From Clostridia bacterium (lineage in GTDB: Bacteria; Bacillota; Clostridia; Christensenellales; Borkfalkiaceae), in assembly GCA_900767885.1 (NCBI GenBank), contig CAAGAU010000022.1, forward strand, positions 1-41,042: a stretch of 41,042 bases of DNA, written 5' to 3'. The notes below the pieces were generated by a model. It was not told where the DNA came from and searched no databases. It saw nothing but the letters and a program-made list of their open reading frames with translations. Positions 34,463 to 41,042 of this stretch are shown here, piece by piece (the first letter of the stretch is position 1; the number at the start of each line of letters is the position of its first letter). A program made the translations under genes and the position numbers.

Positions 34463-34520
34463 AGTCCCTCCACAAATAATTGTGTAAAAATTTTACCGAA
34501 CTTATCCGCTCGGCATATCA

Positions 34521-34581
34521 ATTATAACATCGCAACGACGGCAAGTAAATACTTTTTTCTATTGTTTTTTACGAATTTCTA
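34521..34581 (-). promoter_or_regulatory. Promoter with AraC-type tandem operator (site 2)
   Basis: On the minus strand: box TAGAAATTCGTAAA (34568-34581), 18 bp, -35 TTTACT (34544-34549), 17 bp, -10 TATAAT (34521-34526). The second half-site TAGAAAAAAGTA (34550-34561) matches the first at 9 of 12 positions and starts 20 bp after it. It drives the lipoprotein gene at 31718-34462. Confidence 0.8.
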
Positions 34582-34655
34582 TTTTTTTAGCCATCAGAAG
34601 CCGTAAAAATACCCGAAAATAAAAGGTTGCGTTTATGATTAAATTCTCGCCTTCC

Positions 34656-34680
34656 CCTTCGGGGAAATCTACCCCGAAGG
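34656..34680. repeat. Short inverted repeat in the intergenic region
   Basis: CCTTCGGGG-N7-CCCCGAAGG is a perfect 9-bp hairpin next to the dispersed repeats. It looks like a remnant of another small palindromic repeat. No T-run follows. The whole gap 34463-35109 holds the site 2 promoter, this hairpin and the repeats; no gene was seen. Confidence 0.5.
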
Positions 34681-34696
34681 AGGAAACAAAGCCACT

Positions 34697-34916
34697 CGTC
34701 ATTCTGCCAATGTCGAGCGAGCAAACTTGCTTGCAAGGGTTTGCGAGCGATAATATTCATAAGGCGCAGGCATTTTGCAAAAATGCAAAACGATAGTTTT
34801 AAATTGCGTCAGCATTATGCGCCTTATAACAGCAGTGAAGAATCCCACCGAACAACTGAAAGAGCATATATTTCTCGCTTTGGTCGTGGGATATTTCGCT
34901 GTCGCTCAATATGACG
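34697..34916. repeat. Dispersed repeat, complete 220-bp long form (inverted)
   Basis: Inverse orientation of the 7526-7745 copy and the same length. The arm CGTCATTCTG is separated from AGTGAAGAATCCCACCG by a roughly 119-bp module whose inner section is bounded by ATAAGGCGCA (34759-34768) and TGCGCCTTAT (34818-34827). The far arm is GTGGGATATTTCGCTGTCGC...ATGACG. It is followed by a 10-bp spacer and a short-form unit. Confidence 0.85.
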
Positions 34917-34926
34917 CACTTATTTT

Positions 34927-35027
34927 ACGTCATTCTGAACGATAGTGAAGAATCCCACCGAACAACTGAAAGAGCATATACTTCTCACTTTGGTCGTGGG
35001 ATATTTCGCTGTCGCTCAATATGACGT
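34927..35027. repeat. Dispersed repeat, complete 101-bp palindromic unit (inverted)
   Basis: The arms at 34927-34958 and 34996-35027 are 32 bp each and pair at 25 of 32 positions around a 37-bp centre. The two arms are consistently different versions in all copies (CATTCTGA...GAAGAATCCCAC against CATATTGA...AAATATCCCAC). It lies downstream of the DUF4838 gene at 35110. Confidence 0.87.
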
Positions 35028-35109
35028 GCCTTATCCCCTATCGTCTTGATTTCCGTTTATTCCGTTAAGTCGCTCTCACCGCAAAAGCGCGCGGCATTTC
35101 GCCTGCGTT

Positions 35110-36927
35110 TCACCATTCTGCGCAATGCTTTTCAATGGTTTCGTGTTCCGACCACCTGGTCATTCCGAGTTCGTTTGCGTCCGCTTTCCATTCCGATTTA
35201 AGCGCATAAAGCGTTTTACCCGAGATCTCGTCAGCGTAATTGCCGAAATATTCTATTACTATCGCGCGTAAAAACATACTTTCGGTTTTTATCGCCTTAT
35301 TAAGTCTTAATTTCTCGGTTTCGGTTATAGTCCCTGCAGCGTAAGCATTTTCAACAGCCGCATACGCGGAATTTACGTCTCCGTGCCACTTTTTAAGTTT
35401 TGCCTTATCAAAATAATTTGCGTTAAGCGACGGACAATATATGCTCATATTGCCTATATTTTTATAACTTTTGAATTTTTCGGCAAGCATTGCGCGGTAT
35501 TCGTTGAAAATGCCCTTTATAATATCGCCCGCGACGCCGTAATAGTTGGCGAAAAAGTTATTCGTAAGTTCGTCTACGTTCTCGTCTGCGTTCCACATAA
35601 GTTTCGCGCTTAAATATTCTTTATAACGGGAAAACCCCGAAGAAACGCTTTCGTTGAACTGCCCTAAATTGTACATGAAAAATCCGCCGTTTTCAGCCGC
35701 GTATTTAAAGTTTTGTTGTATACTCCCCGTTACGTCAAAATAATTCATATAGTAATTAGGGAAATTCTCCATATAGAAGTAATACATAACTTTATCGGCC
35801 GCCACGCTCCACCCTTTAAGATTTTTAAGGGCGGCTACGTTCCTGCCTGTACCGTCGGAATCATCTCCGAACGGGACGTAATAGTTCGCCTCTATCGGAC
35901 AATAATATACGGTTACGAGTTCGTCCAACTTCATATCTGCGCTTACGAGCGACAACGACCCGTCGGCATTTTCTTTTACGGGCGCGTCTTGCGTCGCGTG
36001 GTACGCAAGCATAACAGGTCTTATATCCGTTCTGTTCCGATTTTTTAAAAGCGCCGCTACTTTATTCATAAAGTTGATATAAGTAGAAACTTTATATCCG
36101 CCGTGCGAATTTATATAAGTTTTACAAGTCGAACAATCACACCAGACGGTACTGTCGGTCATTCCGACGTAAAAATACTTGTTTAAACTTTTCAGTTCGG
36201 GGTTTTCATTTTCCGCGGCGGTAATAATAGGTAGCATTTTATCCACGACCGTCTTTGCAATACCGTCGGGATCTCTGCTAAAACAAACCTGCTTTTTATC
36301 GCTCGTATACCAATTCTTATGGGACGCACCGTAATCCGCATACGGTATCGCGCCGAAAATATCGTGCATACCGAGATTCTTGAACGAAAAAGTGTAAAGC
36401 GAATTCATTCTCAGGCGATATGCGTTAAATACTCCGTCTACGCTGTTTTCGGCGTTAAACCCGTAACCGCGCAACCTGTATTCAAACGACGGCACCACGG
36501 TTTTATCCAATTCGCCCTCAAAAAATGCGGCAGAAGTTACGTTCTTTGTTAAACCGTACACTCCGTCGGAATAATACTCGTAGCCGAAAAACTCATGCAG
36601 CAAGTCGTACACTCCGCACATAAGCCCCATCCAGCCGTTCTGAATATTTCCGCCTATAATATATAAGTTTCCGTTTTCGTCGCTTTTTATTATATAACCC
36701 GAATCGCCGAGTTTACTTATATCGAGATTGAATTTCGCTTCCGACAGGAGAGAAGTCTCCCCTATCGAAATGAAATTTTTAGTTTTATCGTCAAATTGAT
36801 TTTCCGATAAGTATTCAACGGTCGTCCCCGTAGCCTCGCGCACGAATTTAACGTATTCACCGGCGGCTCTCTTCGCTCTGCCTCCTGCGGCGGAATCGGT
36901 AGGAACAACCACTTGAAAATCTAACAA
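35110..36927 (-). CDS. DUF4838 protein lacking its own start; probable C-terminal part of a frameshift fusion
   Basis: About 605 residues of DUF4838: YVKFVREATGTTVEYL, FISIGET, GYIIKSDENGNLYIIGG, MCGVYDLLHEFFGYEYYSDG, then the Cys cluster STVWCDCSTCKTYI at about 257-270 and a helical C-terminus. This is a putative glycoside hydrolase like the one at 18452-20557. Unlike that one it has no signal peptide. The only nearby start is TTG 36927 without a ribosome site, and there is no ATG for about 95 codons. The frame stays open upstream into the preceding gene, which ends at A AAA AAG TAA. A -1 shift there joins the two. The coordinates given are the minimal ORF from TTG. A degraded pseudogene is unlikely because the rest is intact. 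Confidence 0.8.
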   Translation of the reverse strand: MLDFQVVVPTDSAAGGRAKRAAGEYVKFVREATGTTVEYLSENQFDDKTKNFISIGETSLLSEAKFNLDISKLGDSGYIIKSDENGNLYIIGGNIQNGWMGLMCGVYDLLHEFFGYEYYSDGVYGLTKNVTSAAFFEGELDKTVVPSFEYRLRGYGFNAENSVDGVFNAYRLRMNSLYTFSFKNLGMHDIFGAIPYADYGASHKNWYTSDKKQVCFSRDPDGIAKTVVDKMLPIITAAENENPELKSLNKYFYVGMTDSTVWCDCSTCKTYINSHGGYKVSTYINFMNKVAALLKNRNRTDIRPVMLAYHATQDAPVKENADGSLSLVSADMKLDELVTVYYCPIEANYYVPFGDDSDGTGRNVAALKNLKGWSVAADKVMYYFYMENFPNYYMNYFDVTGSIQQNFKYAAENGGFFMYNLGQFNESVSSGFSRYKEYLSAKLMWNADENVDELTNNFFANYYGVAGDIIKGIFNEYRAMLAEKFKSYKNIGNMSIYCPSLNANYFDKAKLKKWHGDVNSAYAAVENAYAAGTITETEKLRLNKAIKTESMFLRAIVIEYFGNYADEISGKTLYALKSEWKADANELGMTRWSEHETIEKHCAEW

Positions 36928-36941
36928 ATCAAACTGTCTTA

Positions 36942-38699
36942 TTACTTTTTTTTTACACCGCGAAGTTCGGTAAAATAAAATACTCCGTTTTGCTCTTTTA
37001 CCACGGGAATGTAACCGCTTTTTTTCGTATTTCCATATAGAATAACGTTAAGCGAGCCTGCAACATAATCGCCACCACTCTTATTTGAAGTCAAGCCTGA
37101 TGCCGTATGCAAGATTTTTCCGTCTAACGTAGTAACCGTCAATTCCCACGTTCCATCCTCGTTTTGTTTTAAACTGAATAACATCCAATCGGTAATAGAC
37201 TTCGTTTCGGTATCAAACGTATACTGATAACCTGTCTTTACTGCAAAATGCACTTCGGCATAATCGCTGATTACCTTAGGAGAATAGTACTCACCGCGCA
37301 AATAATAATATCCAGTACCTTTAGAACCTGCGGTTGCACTCCATACCTTTTCAAACCCTTCCGGCGACGGCATATCGGTAACTTCTTTTTCGCCGAGAGG
37401 TCCGCTTTTTTTGGCACCGTAAACTCTATCGCTAATTATTTCGCCTACCGGTTTTTTAATCCCACGCAATTCAGTAAAATAGAACGTTGCCCCTTTTTCT
37501 CCTGCGGGAGTATACCCGGTAGTAGGAATCCCATATAGAATGGAGGTGATTGCGTTTTTCGTATACTCATCGCCACTCTTATTTCCTGACAGATTTTTTG
37601 CAGTATGAACCACCTCACCGTCGTGCGTTACGACTAAATTCCAAGTTAAATCGGAATTTTGTGTTAAACTGAAAAATATCCAATTTGTCAAGGTAAGCGT
37701 TTCTCCCTTAGCACCACCGAATAAATATCTATCACCGGTCTTTATCGCAAAATTTACTTCACTATACCCGCTCAAATCGTTACTAGGCATATACATTCCG
37801 TGTTTAAACCCTTTGTCATTATCAAGCGGAGCTTGCCATACTTTTTCATAACCTTCGGGCAAAGCAATCTTTGCCGCAGATTCATATGCTTTTTTACCCG
37901 TTTTTGACGTACTGTACATTTTTTCGGCAATTATGCCACCCGTTACGTACGATGCGGTAAGGGTCATGTTGCCTTGAACGTTCCAGGAAGTATTCCATAA
38001 GGTGTTTTTACTCGTAACCCAACCGCGTTGAGTTTTATTTTTAATAACGGCAGCCGCCGGATAGTTAAGCGCGGCTCCGTATGCAAGGGTTTCGTTTTTT
38101 ATTTCGGTGCCAACGGCGTTTTTGTAGGTAATTTTTGCGGTTTCTATTATGTAACCGTCCGCGCCCGTCGCTCCGCCGTCTTTTGCGGCTTTCGCTACGT
38201 CCGTTAAGGAATTTGCCGAAGATACCGCCGTCCATTTAGTTACGGTTGCGCCGTTTTCGGTATAAGTAAGGCAAGCCTCGGCTAAAAGTTTTACGCCGTA
38301 ATTGCTTGCGGGAAAGTCATAAATATAGGCATAAGCCGTTTTATACTCTCCGTTTTCGCCCTCATTCGCCCATTCGCCGACAAGTTCGACCGACTGCGCC
38401 GCAACGGCTCCCGCGTTAAGGTGCGCCCCGTTTACGTAAAACATCTGCGGCAATACGTAAACCGTAACTTTAGCGTCGGTTTTATTCAAAAGGTCTGCTT
38501 TTGCGTTTATTTTAAATCTTACGCCCGTTTCCTTTGCGTCGTTTTGCAGGCGGATACCTATACTCGCCACTTTAAAATCGTCGGCAGTTTCGGCGGCTTG
38601 CGCTTTATTGTTTACGCCAAGCGTTATGCACGCAAGGGCAACAGCCGCCGCCAACGCAACGCAAAGCATATACGTTATACTCTTTTTTATTCTATTCAT
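36942..38699 (-). CDS. Secreted protein with two tandem ~150-residue repeats
   Basis: A 585-residue protein with Sec signal peptide ending AQA-AE near residue 36. Residues about 40-190 form a beta-rich domain (FKVASIGIRLQNDAKETGVR) of a kind seen in clostridial surface proteins. A short domain with GWVTSKNTLWNTSWNVQGNM follows. Two homologous repeats come next: MYSTSKTGKKAYES...FYFTELRGIKK, and VYGAKKSGPLGEKE...FYFTELRGVKK. Both share 'GYEKVW/GFEKVW', 'NWIFFSL/DWMLFSL' and 'NKSGDEY/NKSGGDY'; they could be carbohydrate-binding modules. The stop follows directly on a slippery A9 run, after which a DUF4838 frame continues. AAGGAG lies 14 bp before the ATG with an ATG-TAA mini-ORF between them. 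Confidence 0.78.
   Translation of the reverse strand: MNRIKKSITYMLCVALAAAVALACITLGVNNKAQAAETADDFKVASIGIRLQNDAKETGVRFKINAKADLLNKTDAKVTVYVLPQMFYVNGAHLNAGAVAAQSVELVGEWANEGENGEYKTAYAYIYDFPASNYGVKLLAEACLTYTENGATVTKWTAVSSANSLTDVAKAAKDGGATGADGYIIETAKITYKNAVGTEIKNETLAYGAALNYPAAAVIKNKTQRGWVTSKNTLWNTSWNVQGNMTLTASYVTGGIIAEKMYSTSKTGKKAYESAAKIALPEGYEKVWQAPLDNDKGFKHGMYMPSNDLSGYSEVNFAIKTGDRYLFGGAKGETLTLTNWIFFSLTQNSDLTWNLVVTHDGEVVHTAKNLSGNKSGDEYTKNAITSILYGIPTTGYTPAGEKGATFYFTELRGIKKPVGEIISDRVYGAKKSGPLGEKEVTDMPSPEGFEKVWSATAGSKGTGYYYLRGEYYSPKVISDYAEVHFAVKTGYQYTFDTETKSITDWMLFSLKQNEDGTWELTVTTLDGKILHTASGLTSNKSGGDYVAGSLNVILYGNTKKSGYIPVVKEQNGVFYFTELRGVKKK
36945..36951 (-). other. Slippery heptamer A AAA AAG at the end of the repeat-protein gene
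   Basis: In the zero frame the minus strand reads GTA AAA AAA AAG TAA. The last seven bases before the stop are A AAA AAG, the heptamer used for -1 frameshifting in Escherichia coli dnaX. Slipping by -1 gives GTA ATA AGA CAG and runs without a stop into the DUF4838 frame. A stop directly after the slip site would favour pausing. No clear downstream stem was seen. Confidence 0.65.
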
Positions 38700-38742
38700 T
38701 TTATTTACATTTTCTCCTTGTCTTTCTATTTTTATGCCTGCG

Positions 38743-38892
38743 TTACATTTTTTCCGCGTTGTCGTCCATAACGTTCCAGTCGTTAAGATACTTTGCGCCT
38801 GTAACTACGCTCGTCCTTATTACGTCGAGAGCAATTATGCACACCGTTAAATCCGGCGCGACGTATTGTTTTTTTCCTGTTGCCTGAGTCAT
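38743..38892 (-). CDS. 49-residue peptide of the 'YxAPxLxV...VIRTS' type
   Basis: A short peptide with an excellent ribosome site (AAGGAGG at 38900-38906, 7 bp before ATG 38892). The N-terminus is basic (TQATGKKQYVAPDLTV), followed by a hydrophobic core (CIIALDVIRTSVV) and an acidic, aromatic tail (YLNDWNVMDDNAEKM). The layout resembles a widespread but uncharacterised class of small Bacillota peptides with 'Y-x-P-x-L-x-V...D-V-I-x-T-S'. It is neither a Sec substrate nor a clear membrane span. It lies between a small lipoprotein gene and the secreted repeat-protein gene, in the same direction. No RiPP-modifying enzyme is in the window. Function unknown. Confidence 0.8.
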   Translation of the reverse strand: MTQATGKKQYVAPDLTVCIIALDVIRTSVVTGAKYLNDWNVMDDNAEKM

Positions 38893-38935
38893 TACTCTTC
38901 CTCCTTTAAAATTTATTAAACGCCGTGGCAATTAT

Positions 38936-38979
38936 CGCCCTCCGTTTGCTGCAAGCAAACGGAGGGCGGGTACCCGCCC
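38936..38979 (-). other. Two overlapping, mutually exclusive hairpins
   Basis: GCCCTCCGTTTGC / GCAAACGGAGGGC (38937-38967, 13 perfect pairs extendable to 14) overlaps the 16-bp palindrome GGGCGGGTACCCGCCC (38964-38979). They share GGGCG, so only one can form at a time. They lie after the small lipoprotein gene and before the 49-residue peptide gene, with no T-run following. A switch or an mRNA-stability element is possible. Confidence 0.6.
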
Positions 38980-39001
38980 CGTAATTTTTTTATAAAACGC
39001 G

Positions 39002-39205
39002 CTATATTTCCATATCGAACCAGCCGTCGTTATGGTTATCGCTTCCGCCCGCCGAACTGCCGTCGGACGAGTTTTTGTCAAAAGTCGTTTCCGTGTTTTG
39101 TTCAGTTGACTGAACCTTTCCGCTATCGTCCCCCGAAGTGCCTCTGCACGCAAAAGCCGCCGCGATAAAAACCGCGATAGTAAATAGTATCACAATTTTT
39201 TTCAT
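39002..39205 (-). CDS. Small acidic lipoprotein
   Basis: A 67-residue protein with a classic lipoprotein signal peptide (MKKIVILFTIAVFIAAAFAC, cysteine at 20). The mature part of about 48 residues is Ser/Asp/Gly-rich and ends HNDGWFDMEI. No ribosome site precedes the ATG. The predicted -10 TAAAAT ends 7 bp upstream, so the mRNA would be leaderless or nearly so. It is the first gene after operator site 3, ahead of the 49-residue peptide. The function is unknown; a membrane-tethered partner of the peptide or of the secreted repeat protein can be imagined. Confidence 0.7.
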   Translation of the reverse strand: MKKIVILFTIAVFIAAAFACRGTSGDDSGKVQSTEQNTETTFDKNSSDGSSAGGSDNHNDGWFDMEI

Positions 39206-39211
39206 ACGTTA

Positions 39212-39272
39212 ATTTTAGCATATACCGAAATATCAAACAATACTTATTTCGCCTATTATTTACGAATTTCTA
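39212..39272 (-). promoter_or_regulatory. Promoter with AraC-type tandem operator (site 3)
   Basis: On the minus strand: box TAGAAATTCGTAAA (39259-39272), 18 bp, -35 TTGTTT (39235-39240), 17 bp, extended -10 TGCTAAAAT (hexamer 39212-39217). The second half-site GCGAAATAAGTA (39241-39252) starts 20 bp after the first. It drives the small lipoprotein, the peptide and the secreted repeat/DUF4838 genes. It also lies about 105 bp upstream of the divergent phosphorylase gene. Confidence 0.78.
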
Positions 39273-39378
39273 TTATTTTGGGTTTAAACAATCTTTTTAG
39301 TTTATAAATTTATCCGCAAATGATAAAATAAAATCGGTCGTTTATATTCAGAATTTTTCCGTAAAGGAGTAAATTACC

Positions 39379-41042
39379 ATGACAACAAATTATAAAGATT
39401 ATTACGAATTTGACGATAATGCCGACGAGGTGATTTTTCATCGCCACGATATGCCCTCGCCCTGGATAAACTATCTTACCAACGGCACGCTTTTTACCAT
39501 GATTTCGCAGGCGGGCGGCTCGCTCTCCTGGTACAAGTCCCCCGAAATATGGCGTATAGGCAGATACAACTTTTACAATCTGCCCACCGACGGAAACGGT
39601 TTGTTTATATATATTAAGGATAAAAAGACGGGCAAGGTATGGAATCCGACCGTTATCCCCTGCGACGTTAAACCCGATAAATGGCACTCCGCCCACGGCT
39701 TCGGCTACACCCGTTTTCACGCCGAAAAAGACGGCGTTACCGTGGACTTGAACTGCTTTATCGGCAAAGAAAACGTACTTATTTACGATATGAATATCTC
39801 CGCCGACACCCAACGCGAAATAAGCGTTTTCGCCTGCCGCGAAATGGGGCTTATGGAATATCTCCGCGAAGTGCAATGGCAGTGCTACTGCAAGGCGAGC
39901 AACAATATTTTATACGACGAGAAAACGGACAGTCTTTCTTACGAATATTTCGTGGACGCGCAGGCTCGCCCCGACGAAACGCCCAAAGTGTTTTTCGCCG
40001 CGAATATGCGTTCGACTTCGCACGACGGCAGCCGCAAGAGTTTTATGGGCAGTTACCGCGATTTCAAAAACCCGATTTCGCTCGAACGGGGTTCTTGCGG
40101 CAACAGCGATCTTAAAGGCGGCGAAGCCTTGTTCGCAATGCAGTTCGATTTGACGGTAAGCGAAAAGCCGCTAGATCTAAGCGTGTTTTTGGGTACTTAC
40201 GCTCAAGCCGAAAGCGTTGAGCCGCTTTTAAACAAACTACGCGAAAAAAACTATGCCGAAAAGCAATTTGAAAGCGTTAAAAATCGCCTTATAGAGCGGA
40301 AAAAGTATTTTTCGGCGGATATTCCCGACAAAGACGCGCAGCGTATGGCGAACGTGTTCAACCCCTTGCAGGCTTACGTAAACTTTCTTGTCTGCCGCGA
40401 AATTTCTTTCTATGCGACGGGTACCGTTCGCGGAATAGGTATGCGCGACGCCGCGCAGGACGTACTTGCAAACGTTTTATACGACCTGCCTGCATCGGAA
40501 GAGAAAATTTTACTGCTTTTGGGGCAACAATACAACTGCGGCAAAACAAACCATTATTTCTACCCTATCGAAAAACGCGAACCGCTTGTGAGCGACCGAA
40601 GCGACAATCATTTGTGGCTTGTTTACGCCGTGTATAAAGTAATCTGCGAATGCGGAAAAACCGACTTTTTATATAAAACCGCCCCATACTACGACGGCGG
40701 CGAAGGTACGGTTTTGGAACATATAGAAAAATCCGTTGCATATACGGTAAACCACCTCGGCGAACACGGCTTGCCGCTTATGCTCGGCTCGGATTGGAAC
40801 GATATGCTTTCCAACGTGTGCAAAGAGGGCAAGGGCGAAAGTGTATTCGTTTCTCAAATGTTAGTTCTTGCGTGCAAGCAGTTAAAGGAAATTTACGCGA
40901 TTATCGGCAAAAACGGCGATAAATTCGACGAAATTATCGCTCAAGAGGAAAAGGTACTCAATGATTACTGCTGGAACGAGGACAGATTTATCCGCGCCGT
41001 TTCGGACGAAGGCTTAAAGATAGGCAATCGCGACGAAAAATG
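39379..41042 (+). CDS. GH94-type glycoside phosphorylase, partial (runs off the window)
   Basis: 554 codons are visible and the 3' end is missing. It begins at ATG 39379 with AAAGGAG at 39363-39369. There is no signal peptide, so the enzyme is cytosolic. The N-terminal beta-sandwich has PSPWINYLTNGTLFTMISQAGGSLSW, typical of GH94, and the (alpha/alpha)6 barrel has GIGMRDAAQDVLAN (near residue 354) and LPLMLGSDWNDML, whose Asp475 matches the GH94 general acid. GH94 enzymes cleave beta-linked disaccharides with phosphate; the acceptor specificity (cellobiose, laminaribiose, chitobiose or other) cannot be told from this part. Divergent from operator site 3, so it may share that control. It is probably the intracellular finishing enzyme of the locus. 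Confidence 0.87.
   Translation, partial: MTTNYKDYYEFDDNADEVIFHRHDMPSPWINYLTNGTLFTMISQAGGSLSWYKSPEIWRIGRYNFYNLPTDGNGLFIYIKDKKTGKVWNPTVIPCDVKPDKWHSAHGFGYTRFHAEKDGVTVDLNCFIGKENVLIYDMNISADTQREISVFACREMGLMEYLREVQWQCYCKASNNILYDEKTDSLSYEYFVDAQARPDETPKVFFAANMRSTSHDGSRKSFMGSYRDFKNPISLERGSCGNSDLKGGEALFAMQFDLTVSEKPLDLSVFLGTYAQAESVEPLLNKLREKNYAEKQFESVKNRLIERKKYFSADIPDKDAQRMANVFNPLQAYVNFLVCREISFYATGTVRGIGMRDAAQDVLANVLYDLPASEEKILLLLGQQYNCGKTNHYFYPIEKREPLVSDRSDNHLWLVYAVYKVICECGKTDFLYKTAPYYDGGEGTVLEHIEKSVAYTVNHLGEHGLPLMLGSDWNDMLSNVCKEGKGESVFVSQMLVLACKQLKEIYAIIGKNGDKFDEIIAQEEKVLNDYCWNEDRFIRAVSDEGLKIGNRDEK

Noticed and set aside
34463..35109. Hidden gene or riboswitch in the 647-bp gap
   Set aside because: The gap is fully explained by the site 2 promoter, a small hairpin and two dispersed repeats; no aptamer-like motif was recognised.
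38700..38742. ATG-TAA mini-ORF before the secreted repeat-protein gene
   Set aside because: A start-stop at 38709-38704 right after AAGGAG could hold ribosomes, but it may be chance in AT-rich sequence, so it is not listed as a feature.

Overview
The window looks like a chromosomal segment of an uncultured, gut-type Bacillota (Clostridia) lineage. The grounds are lysine/peptidoglycan synthesis through DapL, a YyaC-type (DUF1256) sporulation-associated protein, Hsp20 under a CIRCE element, AGGAGG-type ribosome sites, sigma-A promoters, and sugar ABC importers without their own ATPase. The species cannot be named from the sequence alone. No tRNA, rRNA, CRISPR array, transposase or phage gene was seen.

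Layout. Positions 1-395 and 7332-7810 hold a dispersed palindromic repeat family, seen again at 34697-35027. Positions 396-2695 encode a DUF1538 membrane protein followed by two P-II-like proteins. Positions 2790-7331 are housekeeping: parB, ftsH, cvpA and, divergently, yyaC. Positions 7811-11239 form a minus-strand operon dapF-dapL-malQ, and 11465-11908 is hsp20.

Positions 12029-39205 are a large carbohydrate-use locus, mostly on the minus strand. From its promoter at about 27.3 kb a long operon reads: solute-binding lipoprotein, two CUT1 permeases, a 1023-residue secreted Ig-like protein, a DUF4838 lipoprotein, an Ig-like/beta-helix lipoprotein, an intracellular beta-glucuronidase, an SGNH esterase and a metallophosphoesterase lipoprotein. 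A divergent AraC-family regulator sits at its head. Next come a GH78-like rhamnosidase with an MFS transporter, then a 914-residue lipoprotein, then a four-ORF cluster (small lipoprotein, 49-residue peptide, secreted repeat protein, second DUF4838 protein). A GH94-type phosphorylase, cut by the window end, is divergent from that cluster.

The most notable results come from direct reading. (1) Three promoters in the sugar locus carry the same 14-bp box, TAGAAATTCGTAAA, exactly 18 bp upstream of a -35 hexamer with a 17-bp spacer, plus a degenerate second copy 20 bp further on. This is the layout expected for an AraC-type activator and ties about 27 kb into one regulon. (2) The secreted repeat protein ends at A AAA AAG followed by TAA, and the next gene (DUF4838) has no ribosome site, no ATG start and no signal peptide but is open in the -1 frame. 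The two are probably one fusion protein made by frameshifting, or are split by a homopolymer indel. (3) The dispersed repeats resolve into a 101-bp palindromic unit and a 220-bp form in which one arm is interrupted by a second inverted-repeat module.

Functional inference: the AraC regulator senses a ligand. Lipoproteins and secreted Ig-like proteins bind, and DUF4838 proteins perhaps cleave, a complex glycan outside the cell. The ABC importer takes in oligosaccharides. Cytosolic rhamnosidase, beta-glucuronidase, SGNH esterase and GH94 phosphorylase finish them. A glycan with rhamnose and glucuronate, such as arabinogalactan-protein side chains, would fit, but the substrate is not proven.
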